The notes below the pieces were generated by a model. It was not told the DNA's origin. It was given only the letters and a program-made list of their open reading frames with translations, and did not search any database. From contig JAPOXD010000033.1 of NCBI GenBank assembly GCA_026707285.1, positions 1-33,609 on the forward strand: DNA of 33,609 nucleotides. Reading direction: 5' to 3'. Positions 16,499-24,635 of this stretch are shown piece by piece (the stretch's first letter is position 1; each line of letters opens with the position of its first letter). The position numbers and the translations under genes were made by a program. Origin of the DNA: Chloroflexota bacterium (GTDB lineage Bacteria; Chloroflexota; UBA11872).

Positions 16499-19180
16499 GT
16501 GACCCACGACTCCGTCCCAGCTCCCGCCATCGCGGGCATGGAGGGACCCTACGACGCCTCGCGCGTCGAGACCCACTGGTACGACCTGTGGGAGGCCGCC
16601 GGTCATTTCGTCCCGTCCGAGGATCCCGCCCGAGAGCCGTTCGTGATCGCCATTCCGCCGCCAAACATCACCGGCGCCCTGCACAACGGCCACGTCATGT
16701 TCGTGTCCTACCAGGACCTCATGATTCGCTGGCACCGCATGCGGGGGCGCGCCGCGCTGTGGATTCCGGGCACGGACCACGCGGCCATCGCCACGCAAGC
16801 GGTGATCGAGCGCGAGCTGCGCCGCGAAGGCACGACGCGTCACGAGATTGGCCGGGAACGCTTCGACCGCCGGTTTTGGCAGTGGCGCGACACCTACGGC
16901 TCGCGCATCACGCAGCAGCTCCGCCGCCTTGGAGCGTCCGCGGACTGGACGCGCGAGCGCTTCACGATGGACGAGCAACTCTCGCGCGCGGTGCGCGAGG
17001 CCTTTGTGCGCCTCTACGAGAAGGGTCTCATCTACCGCGGGGAATACCTGGTGAATTGGTGCCCGGAGGACCGCTCGGCCATCAGCGACCTCGAGGTCGA
17101 GCATGAGACCGTCGAGGGTCACCTCTGGCACATCCGCTATCCGCTGACGGACGGCAATCATGTCGTCGTTGCCACTACCCGCCCCGAAACGATGCTCGGG
17201 GACACCGCCGTGGCCGTGCATCCCGACGACGAGCGCTACCGACACCTGGTCGGCGGCACCGCCGTCGTGCCCGGAATCGGACGTGAAATCCCCGTCATCG
17301 CCGACCCGGAGGTCGACCGCGAGTTCGGCACCGGCGCCGTGAAGACCACCCCCGGCCACGATCCCAACGACTGGCGCATGGGCCGGCGGCACGGGCTCCC
17401 CGTCGTCAGCATTCTCAACGACGATGGCTCACTCAATGATCAGGCCGGTGTGTGGGCCGGCATGGACCGCTTCGAGGGTCGCCGGGCCTACGTCGAATAC
17501 CTCGAGTGCGAGGGCCTGCTCGAGCGCGTCGAGGCGCACGCCCACGCCCTTGGCCATTGTCAGCGCGACGGCTCCGTGGTCGAACCGCGCGTGTCCGAAC
17601 AGTGGTTCGTCAACGCGCGGCCCCTGGCGGACCGCGCCGCGCAAGCCGTCCACGACGGCACGCTCACGTTCTATCCGCAGCGCGCCGCCGCCGAGTTTCT
17701 GCGCTGGATGGAGATGATCCAGCCCTGGTGCATCTCGCGCCAGCTCTGGCTGGGGCACCGCATTCCGGTGTGGTACTGCGACGACTGCGGCGAGACGCTG
17801 GTCACTCGCACCGATCCGGATCGCTGCTCGGCATGCGGCAGTGAGGACCTGGCCCAGGATCCGGATGTGCTCGACACCTGGTTCAGCTCGGGGCTATGGC
17901 CCTTCTCGACGCTGGGCTGGCCGGACGAGACGCCCGACTTCGAGCGCTTCTATCCCACCGACGTGCTTGAAACCGGCAGCGACATCATCTTCTTCTGGGT
18001 CGCGCGCATGGTGATGCTCGGGCTCGAACTCACCGACCGGCTGCCGTTCCACACCGTCTATCTGAACGGCATGGTGCGGCATGCCGACGGATCCAAGATC
18101 GAGAAATCGAACTATCAGCCCGGCGACGATCCCGCGGACATCATCGATCCGTACGGCGCCGACTCCCTGCGCTTCATGATGGTGACGTCCACGGCGGAAG
18201 GCGCCGACCTGCGCATCAATCTGAAGCGCGTCGAGGCCGCGGCCCACTTTGCCAACAAGCTGTGGAACGGGGCGAAGTTCGTGATCGGCGCCATGGGACG
18301 CACCGCGGAGACCGACGCGACGGCCGCGCCGACGATCGTCGACGATTGGATCACCGCTCAGTTCGGCGCGCTGCACGCGGACGTCGTGCGCCTGGTGGAG
18401 AGCTACCAGTTCGGCGAAGCCGGCCGCCGGTTGCACGACTTTCTGTGGTCCGAGTTTTTCGACTGGTACGTCGAAGCGGCCAAGATTCGCCTCTACTCCG
18501 GCACTCCCGCCGAGGCGCGCCGGGTCACCGCGACGCTGGCGCACGTGCTGGAGGGCAGCCTGCGATTGCTGCATCCCTTCATGCCGTCGTTGACCGAAGA
18601 GATTTGGCGCCACTTCCGCGAGGCCGGCGGCGCGCCGGACGCTCCCGAGTGGCTCATCGTGACGCCCATCGACGAGCCGCCGCCGCCGGGCAACGCCGAG
18701 GCCGTGCGCCAGGTTCGGAATCTCATTGCCATCGTGCAGGGAATTCGCAACGCGCGGCACGAGTCGCAGGTGGAACCGGGACGCATGATCGCGGCGCGCA
18801 TCGTTCTCAACGGCCAGGCCGCCTTCATCGAGCGCGAGCGGGCCTTCGTGGAGCGACTCGCGCGGGTAGAGCCGTTGTCCTTCCATCCCCACGGCACGCA
18901 GTTCGACGATCCCGCGGTGACGGTGCGCACGGCCGGAGTCGAGGTGAATCTGCCGCTCGCGGGGATGATCGACATCGCCGTCGAGCATGAGCGTCTGGCG
19001 CGCGAGCGGGCCGAACGATTGGCCGACCTGGAACGCGCGGAAGCCCTCCTCGGCAACGAGGCCTTCGCGCAACGCGCCCCCGCCGCCGTGGTCGACAAGG
19101 AGCGAGAAAAGGCCGCCGCCGCGCGTTCGGCGCTGGCGCAAATCGACGACCGCCTGGCAGCCCTCCCGCCACGGTCTTAG
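16499..19180 (+). CDS. valS: Valyl-tRNA synthetase
   Basis: An 893-residue class I synthetase that charges tRNA-Val. The HIGH region reads PPPNITGALHNGH (HNGH at 62-65). The CP1 editing domain is present with TTRPETMLGDTAVAVHP around 225-240. A zinc-type Cys cluster (CDDCG...CSACG) lies near 426-445, followed by DTWFSSGLWPFSTLGWP. The KMSKS loop is KIEKS at 533-537, keeping both lysines but replacing Met-Ser, and is followed by an unusual NYQPGDDP segment. The anticodon-binding domain follows, and the protein ends with the C-terminal coiled coil typical of ValRS (about 830-890). GTG 16499 has GGAG at 16491-16494; ATG 16538 is an alternative. The stop overlaps the convergent HD-protein gene by three bases. 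Confidence 0.95.
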   Translation: MTHDSVPAPAIAGMEGPYDASRVETHWYDLWEAAGHFVPSEDPAREPFVIAIPPPNITGALHNGHVMFVSYQDLMIRWHRMRGRAALWIPGTDHAAIATQAVIERELRREGTTRHEIGRERFDRRFWQWRDTYGSRITQQLRRLGASADWTRERFTMDEQLSRAVREAFVRLYEKGLIYRGEYLVNWCPEDRSAISDLEVEHETVEGHLWHIRYPLTDGNHVVVATTRPETMLGDTAVAVHPDDERYRHLVGGTAVVPGIGREIPVIADPEVDREFGTGAVKTTPGHDPNDWRMGRRHGLPVVSILNDDGSLNDQAGVWAGMDRFEGRRAYVEYLECEGLLERVEAHAHALGHCQRDGSVVEPRVSEQWFVNARPLADRAAQAVHDGTLTFYPQRAAAEFLRWMEMIQPWCISRQLWLGHRIPVWYCDDCGETLVTRTDPDRCSACGSEDLAQDPDVLDTWFSSGLWPFSTLGWPDETPDFERFYPTDVLETGSDIIFFWVARMVMLGLELTDRLPFHTVYLNGMVRHADGSKIEKSNYQPGDDPADIIDPYGADSLRFMMVTSTAEGADLRINLKRVEAAAHFANKLWNGAKFVIGAMGRTAETDATAAPTIVDDWITAQFGALHADVVRLVESYQFGEAGRRLHDFLWSEFFDWYVEAAKIRLYSGTPAEARRVTATLAHVLEGSLRLLHPFMPSLTEEIWRHFREAGGAPDAPEWLIVTPIDEPPPPGNAEAVRQVRNLIAIVQGIRNARHESQVEPGRMIAARIVLNGQAAFIERERAFVERLARVEPLSFHPHGTQFDDPAVTVRTAGVEVNLPLAGMIDIAVEHERLARERAERLADLERAEALLGNEAFAQRAPAAVVDKEREKAAAARSALAQIDDRLAALPPRS

Positions 19181-20145
19181 CGCGAGCTTCGCGCTCCGTC
19201 GTCGCCGGCGGCGCGAACGTAAAGCTGACGCAGACTCGTGGCGCCGCGCACCGTGCCCCCGCTGACGCCCTGCGCTTTGGCCGCCTTGACGTCTTCCAGC
19301 GCCGGCCGCACCTGCGATGAGAGCTGGTCGATGAAGTGCAGCGCGATGGCCTCCGGAATCATGGGCTCGACCACGGCCGCGAACTCCCGCGTGCCCTGGT
19401 GGCTGAGGACCAGATGCCGCAGGAGCATGGCCGTTTCCGCATCGCAGTTGACCTCGTCAATGGCGGCGTCGAGCAGCTGCACGCCGTGCACCATGTGGCC
19501 TTCCAGGTTTCCCGCCGGCGTATAGGAAAACTCGCTGGTGACCTCGAGCTCCAGCACCTTGCCCAGGTCGTGCAGAATCACCCCGGCCACCACCAGGTCG
19601 CGGTTCAGTTCGGGGAATGTCTCGGTCACCCGATCCGCCAACTGCAACATCTCGACCGTGTGCTCGGCCAGCCCACCGACCCAGGCATGGTGTCGTCCCT
19701 TGGCGGCGGGCCACGTCGTCAGCCGCTCCGTGACAGCCGGCTGCGCCAGCACCGCCCGCACCACGGCCTGCACGCCGGCGTTGCCGATCGAGTCGGCGGC
19801 GGCGGCGATAGCTGCACTGAGCGCCGCCGGATCGCGTTCGCCCTGCGGCAATAGGGCGGTGGCGTCCCACTGCACCGCGGAGCGCTCCATGCGCGTCAGC
19901 TTGACGTTCACGCGCCCCCGAAACTCCTCCGCGCGGCCTTCGACGGTGTAGGTCTGGCCCGCGTCGACGGCGGCGGCTAGCTCCGGCGGCACAGAAAAGT
20001 AGATCGCGTCAATCGAGTCGCGGTCCTGATCCCGCAGCGTCACGCGCAGATACGGATCGCCGGTGCGGCTGGTGCGCACGTCGGGCGAGGCGATCACGTA
20101 TGTCCCCGACACCATCTGGCCGGGACGAATGTCGGCAATCCTCAC
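19177..20145 (-). CDS. OB-fold plus HD-domain protein, YhaM-like 3'-5' exoribonuclease
   Basis: A 322-residue protein with an N-terminal OB-fold (about 10-95; SGTYVIASPDVRTSRTGDPYLRVTLRD) and a central HD phosphohydrolase domain. HD motifs are HHAWVGGLAEHT (His152, His153, His162), LHDLGK (His192-Asp193), EGHMVHG (217-220) and LSHQG. This matches the YhaM/CBF1 family of Bacillus, a metal-dependent 3'-5' exoribonuclease; HHAWVGGLAEHT is almost diagnostic. The C-terminal 30 residues (GGTVRGATSLRQLYVRA) are not conserved in YhaM as far as I know. It starts at GTG 20145 without a clear Shine-Dalgarno. It is convergent with valS, their stop codons overlapping by three to four bases. Confidence 0.85.
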   Translation of the reverse strand: MRIADIRPGQMVSGTYVIASPDVRTSRTGDPYLRVTLRDQDRDSIDAIYFSVPPELAAAVDAGQTYTVEGRAEEFRGRVNVKLTRMERSAVQWDATALLPQGERDPAALSAAIAAAADSIGNAGVQAVVRAVLAQPAVTERLTTWPAAKGRHHAWVGGLAEHTVEMLQLADRVTETFPELNRDLVVAGVILHDLGKVLELEVTSEFSYTPAGNLEGHMVHGVQLLDAAIDEVNCDAETAMLLRHLVLSHQGTREFAAVVEPMIPEAIALHFIDQLSSQVRPALEDVKAAKAQGVSGGTVRGATSLRQLYVRAAGDDGARSSR

Positions 20146-20259
20146 GGGCGGCTATCCGGGGGACGGACGGCCCATCCTACCCGCGGCCGCCAAGCCACAG
20201 GTCCAGGTCGCGCGTCGAGTCGGCGCTCGTCCGAGCGCATCCTTGGCGCTGGCCGGCGG

Positions 20260-20724
20260 TTAGCGACGGCGGCGCCACCAGGCGCGAAATCGGTCGCCAA
20301 ACGACGGCGCCGGCCGGTGGTCGTTGAGATCGATCACTTGCCCGCGCCACATCTGCGGACTCGACGGCTTGGCGGAACGACCAGTTCCCGACCGGCGCTC
20401 GATAACGCCGCGGCCGATGGCCAGGAGAAACGTAATCCCGCCGGAAAGCGCAAATATCGCGGCCAAGGGTCGCAGCGGCGTGGCATAGAGCAGCAGCCCC
20501 AGGACGACCAGGCTGGCAGCCGTCACTAGCATCTCGTTGGTGGTGGCAAAGCGGCGGCGCAGCCATGCGCCGAAGGTATCCAGCCAGGGCCCGCGGGGTT
20601 GGTCTTGATCGGGCTCCGAGCGGGGCGGCTCGCCGCTCGCCGGCGAGTTGAAGTCGTTCTCGTCGAGGATGTCCCGAACTTCCTCGCGCCAGTCCTTGGT
20701 CACGCGTTCTCGCCGCTGCAGCAC
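20260..20724 (-). CDS. Small membrane protein of unknown function, two transmembrane helices
   Basis: A 154-residue protein of no recognised function. The first 50 residues are charged (EEVRDILDENDFNSP...). Two adjacent hydrophobic segments (MLVTAASLVVLGLLLYATPL and LAAIFALSGGITFLLAIG, about 65-103) form a helical hairpin. The tail reads MWRGQVIDLND and ends in RAWWRRRR, strongly basic. Cytoplasmic N and C termini are likely. It starts at GTG 20724 or GTG 20703. The conserved-looking MWRG.VIDL tail suggests a real, lineage-specific family. It lies 114 bases upstream of the YhaM-like gene on the same strand; those 114 bases hold no clear signal. Confidence 0.6.
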   Translation of the reverse strand: MLQRRERVTKDWREEVRDILDENDFNSPASGEPPRSEPDQDQPRGPWLDTFGAWLRRRFATTNEMLVTAASLVVLGLLLYATPLRPLAAIFALSGGITFLLAIGRGVIERRSGTGRSAKPSSPQMWRGQVIDLNDHRPAPSFGDRFRAWWRRRR

Positions 20725-20757
20725 TGCCTACGACCGAGTATACCCCCGAGCCCCATT

Positions 20758-20823
20758 CGTCATTCCGGCGAAGGGGAATCTTTGCCTAACCCCTCCGTCA
20801 TTCCGGCGAAAGCCGGAATCCAG
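20758..20823. repeat. REP-like palindromic repeats, two direct copies
   Basis: CGTCATTCCGGCGAA occurs at 20758-20772 and 20796-20810. The second copy is complete: ATTCCGGC (20800-20807), GAAA, GCCGGAAT (20812-20819), then CCAG. That is an 8-bp stem with a GNRA-type loop. The first copy has lost its right arm (GGGGAATC). Similar cattccggcgaaagccggaatcc units are dispersed in many bacterial genomes as intergenic REP-type elements. Confidence 0.7.
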
Positions 20824-20842
20824 TCCGGTCGAATCTCGAGGC

Positions 20843-20911
20843 ATGCCGGATGCTTGGCATCGGGCGGGTCTGAGACCCGCCCCTTCCGGACTCTGCAAGA
20901 GTCTCCGAAGG
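20843..20911. repeat. Three further palindromes downstream of the REP-like copies
   Basis: ATGCC/GGCAT at 20843-20847 and 20856-20860. A perfect 10-bp inverted repeat GGGCGGGTCT/AGACCCGCCC at 20862-20871 and 20873-20882. An imperfect hairpin from CCTTC (20882) to GAAGG (20911) with ACTCT/AGAGT inside. Immediately after it GCGGGAATCCA (20911-20921) resembles the right end of the REP unit, as though a composite element fills 20758-20921. Confidence 0.6.
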
Positions 20912-21026
20912 CGGGAATCCACCCGACCGTCACCTCCGCGCCCCCGGCATTCCCCGCCCCCAGGGCAACCTCCCCACGCCCCAATCGCTGTATCGCGCGG
21001 GCCGGCTTCGATATGCTCCACCAATC

Positions 21027-22610
21027 ATGGCCGCCGTAGCTTTCGAGCTCGAAGTCTTTCGCCACCTCTTCGCGTCAGTCGCCGAGGAGATGGGCGTCAC
21101 GGTGCAGCGCAGCGCGCACTCTCCCAACATCAAGGAGCGGCGCGACCACTCCTGCGCCGTTTTCGACCACGAGGGCCGAATGGTGGCGCAGGCGGCCCAC
21201 GTTCCGGTGCACCTGGGCGCCATGCCCATGGCGGTGCAAGCGGCCATCGACTTCTACCACGAGGGCGCGCCCGCCGCGGGCGACGTGATCATCGTCAACG
21301 ATCCCTATCTCGGGGGCACGCACCTACCCGACATCACCACCGTGTCGCCGGTCTTCGTGGGCGAGCCGCTCGAAATGTGGGGCTGGGTGGCCACCCGCGC
21401 CCACCACGCGGACGTCGGCGGGCTGACCCCCGGCTCGATGCCCATGTCCACGGAGCTCTTCCACGAGGGCATCGTCATCCCGCCGCTCAAGCTCGTGGAC
21501 GCGGGGACGGTCGACGAGCAGTTGGTCGAGCTCATCTGCCGCAACGTGCGCACGCCCGACGAGCGCCGCGGCGACCTGGCGGCCCAGCTGGCCTCGCACC
21601 GGGTCGGCGAGACGCGGCTGCAGGCGTTCGCCCGCCGCTACGGGCCGAGTGAGCTGAGTCGCATGGCGCGGGAGCTCATGGCCTACACCGAGCTGCTGGT
21701 CGTCGCGCGACTGCGCCGCGTTCCCAACGGCGAATACGCGTTCGAAGACTTCCTCGACGACGATGGGAGGGGCGGCCCCTCGACGCCGCTTCGAGTAACC
21801 GTCACCGTGCGCGACGGGCGATTCATCGTCGACTTCGCGGGCACGGCGCCGTCGGTGCCCGGATCGCTCAACGCGCCGTCGGCCATCACCCATTCCGCCG
21901 CGCTCTATATCGTGCGCTGCCTGGCGGGCGCGGATGTGCCGGCCAACGATGGCGCCAGGGCCGTGCTGGACGTCCGGGTGCCGCTGGGAACCGTGCTCAA
22001 TCCCCAACCCCCGCATGCCGTGGCGGCCGGCAACGTCGAAACGTCCCAGCGGATCGTGGACGTGCTGTGGGGCGCCCTGGCCCAAGCGTTGCCGGACGAA
22101 GTGCCGGCCGCCAGCCAGGGGACGATGAACAACCTGGTCATTGGCGGCACCGATCCGCGATCGGGAGGCGCATATACCTACTACGAGACCATCGCCGGCG
22201 GCTCCGGCGCAGGTCCCTCCCGGCCTGGGACTAGCGGCGTCCACGTCGCCATGACCAACACGCTGAACACGCCCATCGAGGCGCTCGAGCTCGCCTATCC
22301 GATGCGCGCGCGGCGCTACGCCCTGCGTCCGGGCTCCGGCGGCGCCGGAGCGCATCGCGGCGGCAACGGCGTCGTGCGCGAGGTCGAAATGCTGGCGCCG
22401 GCGTCGGTGACCATCGTGGCCGAGCGTCGTCGAATCGGACCCTGGGGCCTGCGCGGCGGCAAGGCGGGCCGCCGCGGACGGGACCGGGTCCAGCGCCGTG
22501 GTCGCTGGCGCGACGTTCCCGGCAAGGGAACCCATGATCTGGAGGCGGGCGATCTGGTTCAGGTCGCCACGCCCGGTGGCGGCGGCTGGGGCGCTAGCGA
22601 CGCCGATTGA
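21027..22610 (+). CDS. hyuB: Hydantoinase B/oxoprolinase family protein
   Basis: A 527-residue HyuB-type subunit of the ATP-dependent hydantoinase, 5-oxoprolinase and acetone/acetophenone carboxylase family. Motifs are [20 protein letters not shown] near the N terminus, [10 protein letters not shown], the metal-rich [28 protein letters not shown], and the C-terminal [19 protein letters not shown] followed by GLRGGKAG and TPGGGGWG. The protein is full length. Catalysis normally needs the HyuA ATPase subunit, which is not adjacent; hyuA may be elsewhere. ATG 21027 has no clear Shine-Dalgarno, and a possible -10 box 10-17 bases upstream suggests a leaderless transcript. It overlaps the convergent 2'-5' RNA ligase gene by 17 bases. 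Confidence 0.9.
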   Translation: MAAVAFELEVFRHLFASVAEEMGVTVQRSAHSPNIKERRDHSCAVFDHEGRMVAQAAHVPVHLGAMPMAVQAAIDFYHEGAPAAGDVIIVNDPYLGGTHLPDITTVSPVFVGEPLEMWGWVATRAHHADVGGLTPGSMPMSTELFHEGIVIPPLKLVDAGTVDEQLVELICRNVRTPDERRGDLAAQLASHRVGETRLQAFARRYGPSELSRMARELMAYTELLVVARLRRVPNGEYAFEDFLDDDGRGGPSTPLRVTVTVRDGRFIVDFAGTAPSVPGSLNAPSAITHSAALYIVRCLAGADVPANDGARAVLDVRVPLGTVLNPQPPHAVAAGNVETSQRIVDVLWGALAQALPDEVPAASQGTMNNLVIGGTDPRSGGAYTYYETIAGGSGAGPSRPGTSGVHVAMTNTLNTPIEALELAYPMRARRYALRPGSGGAGAHRGGNGVVREVEMLAPASVTIVAERRRIGPWGLRGGKAGRRGRDRVQRRGRWRDVPGKGTHDLEAGDLVQVATPGGGGWGASDAD

Positions 22611-23220
22611 ACAGACGAAAGCCCCGCTCGTCCTCCGCGGCCGTCGGCGCGTCGGCGTCAAATCCGACTTCCAGCACCTCGCGGTAGACGGCGCCGGCCG
22701 GCGACAGGTCGCTCTCGAACAGCGATACCGCCGCCACCGTGTGGGCGCCCAGCGTCCCGAGGCGCGCGGCCTCGAAGCGACGCGCCACGCCCATCCGCGT
22801 CGACAGCGTCGCCTGCCGGCCGATCCGCGCCAGCGTGACGTGCGGACTGAACGGGCGAGCCCCCATGCGCAGGCCGATTGCCTGCATCTCGCGCGTGACG
22901 GCGGCCTGCAACTCGCGCACGGCATCCAGGTCGCCGTTGATCCCGACCCAGGCCACGCGCGGCTCGCCGCCCGTGGGAAACGTGCCGCCGCCGCCAAACC
23001 TGAGCACAAAGGGCGAGCGCCCACGCGTCGCGGCCTCCAGGCCCGACCGGATGCTGTCCGTGGAATGGGCCGGCACTTCGCCAAGAAACGCCAGGGTGAG
23101 ATGCAGACTCTCGGCCGACATACAGCGCACGTCGCGCACATCGCCGACCAGCGATCGCGCACGTCGAGCCAGCTCGACCCGCAGGTCCTGCGGATATGAA
23201 ATCGCGACAAACGCTCGCAT
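22594..23220 (-). CDS. thpR: RNA 2',3'-cyclic phosphodiesterase (2'-5' RNA ligase family)
   Basis: A 208-residue 2H phosphoesterase. ThpR hydrolyses RNA 2',3'-cyclic phosphates and was first seen as a 2'-5' ligase in vitro. Both HxTx motifs are intact: HLTL at 40-43 and HVTL at 127-130, about 87 residues apart as usual. The N terminus MRAFVAISYP and the FPTGGEPRVAWVG segment are family-typical. ATG 23220 is the family start; longer open frame to 23298 is not similar. No Shine-Dalgarno precedes it, and a -10-like TATACT ends eight bases before the ATG, so a leaderless mRNA is likely. It is divergent from the DXS-like gene. Confidence 0.87.
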   Translation of the reverse strand: MRAFVAISYPQDLRVELARRARSLVGDVRDVRCMSAESLHLTLAFLGEVPAHSTDSIRSGLEAATRGRSPFVLRFGGGGTFPTGGEPRVAWVGINGDLDAVRELQAAVTREMQAIGLRMGARPFSPHVTLARIGRQATLSTRMGVARRFEAARLGTLGAHTVAAVSLFESDLSPAGAVYREVLEVGFDADAPTAAEDERGFRLFNRRR

Positions 23221-23228
23221 AGGCTGCG

Positions 23229-23236
23229 AGTATAAT
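23229..23236. promoter_or_regulatory. Symmetric -10 element, possible bidirectional promoter
   Basis: The plus strand carries a perfect TATAAT at 23231-23236, pointing to the DXS-like gene. The minus strand carries TATACT at 23234-23229, pointing to the thpR gene. The two hexamers overlap by four bases. No strong -35 box is seen on either side. Confidence 0.5.
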
Positions 23237-23315
23237 TTCACGCCTCGGGTGGGCCCGATCGTCGGCTGCGCCCGCTGCAACGCTCGGGGCGCTCCCACGC
23301 GCGAGGTGTACGACC

Positions 23316-24617
23316 ATGGCCGCGGCTGAAGGCGTCCTCATCAGCGACGGAACCGCGCCGCTGGACACCGCGCGCCGACAGGAATTGGGCGAGCAGCTCC
23401 GCGAGCGCATGCGTCGCGCCGACACCGGCGCCTCGGCATCCGCCATGGCCGCCGCCGACCTCGCCGTGGCCATCCATACCACGGTCCCCAAACCGGCGAC
23501 GACGGTGTTTTGGGATGCCGGCGGCCACACCGATGCCTACCGGCACCTGCTCGGTCGCCCACCGTCGACCGCGGCCCCGCCGGCGCCGGGGCGCGCAGTA
23601 TCCGCGGCCGTCGGCGCCGCCGTCGCGCGCATGTTGCAGCATGAGGCGACGTCAATCGTCGCGGTCATCGACGGGCAGGGCCTCAGCGCCGGCCTGGCAT
23701 TCGAGGCGGTCAATCACGCCGGCCATCTGCAACTGCCGCTGGTGCTGGTGCTGGTTGACGCCCCGACCACCCGCACCCGCAGCGTCGGTGCGGTGTCGCG
23801 TCATCTCACCCGGCTGCGCGGCCACCCGCGCTATGCCGATGCCAAGGTCCTGATCGAGCAGGCGCTCAGCCGGATGCCCGCCGGCGGCCAGGCGGTCGAG
23901 GTCGCCCGGCGACTCAAGAACTCCATGCGCGAGTTGCTCATCCCAACGGAGATCTGGGAGGAGCTGCTCGGCTTCACTTATCTGGGACCCGTGGACGGAG
24001 CCAGCGCCGATGCCTTGGCGGAATCGCTGGCGCTGGCCTTGGAGGTGCGCCGGCCGGTGCTGCTGCACGTGGCGGCCGCCGCCGGCGCGGCCGTGCGGCG
24101 TCCCCGACCCGACGCCGACGCCAACGGCTCCGCCGCGGCGCGCGCGGCCTGGCTGGGGGCGGCGGCGACCGCCCTCGCAGACCTCGCGGAGGCCGACGAG
24201 CTGTGCGTGACCGTCAGCGCGGGCCCCACGGCCCGCGGGGCGTTGCACGCGGTGGCCGAGCGCGTGCCGGAGCGGTTCCTGGATGTCGAGCTCGGAGAGG
24301 CGCACGGCATGTCGCTGGCGGCGAGCCTGGCCCGTGAGGGTCTGCGACCGGTGGTGGCGCTCGCCGCATCGCGCACGCTGGCCACCATCGCCCCCCTGCT
24401 CGACGAAGCCACGCAATCCCATGCGCCGCTCACGATCCTGGCCTATCCGGACGCGGCGCCCGACACGGCGGTCGATGTGCTGTCGCGCCACGCCGTCCCG
24501 GGGCTCGACGTAGTCGTCCCCACGCAGCCGCAGGACCTGGAGGGCATTCTCGCGGCGGCGTTGGTCAGCCCGCGCTGGACCCTCATTCAGTTGCCCGCGT
24601 CCGTCACGCTGGAGTAA
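23316..24617 (+). CDS. Degenerate 1-deoxy-D-xylulose-5-phosphate synthase-like protein
   Basis: A 433-residue homologue of DXS (normally about 620-640 residues). The backbone is clear: FWDAGGHTDAYRHLLGR (65-81) matches DXS DvGHQaYvHKlLTGR, FEAVNHAG (129-136) matches AfEALNnaG, and GFTYLGPVDG (219-228) is nearly identical to the DXS signature. RFLDVELGEAHGMSLAASLAREGLRPVVA (320-348) matches RFfDVGIAEqHavtfAAGlA..GlkPvvA. Yet the GDG magnesium/thiamine-diphosphate motif reads IDGQG (118-122), the following N-D-N is VDAPTT (147-152), the GGHL histidine is lost, the THxG histidine is missing and the whole C-terminal transketolase domain is absent. Only Glu328 of the catalytic set remains. Classical DXS activity is therefore unlikely. 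ATG 23316 has GAGGTG seven bases upstream. The frame is fully open with a normal ribosome binding site, so it is probably expressed. Confidence 0.75.
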   Translation: MAAAEGVLISDGTAPLDTARRQELGEQLRERMRRADTGASASAMAAADLAVAIHTTVPKPATTVFWDAGGHTDAYRHLLGRPPSTAAPPAPGRAVSAAVGAAVARMLQHEATSIVAVIDGQGLSAGLAFEAVNHAGHLQLPLVLVLVDAPTTRTRSVGAVSRHLTRLRGHPRYADAKVLIEQALSRMPAGGQAVEVARRLKNSMRELLIPTEIWEELLGFTYLGPVDGASADALAESLALALEVRRPVLLHVAAAAGAAVRRPRPDADANGSAAARAAWLGAAATALADLAEADELCVTVSAGPTARGALHAVAERVPERFLDVELGEAHGMSLAASLAREGLRPVVALAASRTLATIAPLLDEATQSHAPLTILAYPDAAPDTAVDVLSRHAVPGLDVVVPTQPQDLEGILAAALVSPRWTLIQLPASVTLE

Positions 24618-24635
24618 CCGCTCGTCGGCGACGCG

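Larger units (their letters stand above)
20725..21026. other. 302-base intergenic region
   Basis: This divergent gap lies between the small membrane protein and hydantoinase B. It holds the REP-like and palindromic repeats (20758-20921) and no recognisable gene. From about 20922 to 21010 I see only G+C-rich unstructured sequence. GATATG or TATGCT near 21010-21017 could serve as a -10 box for hydantoinase B. Confidence 0.6.
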
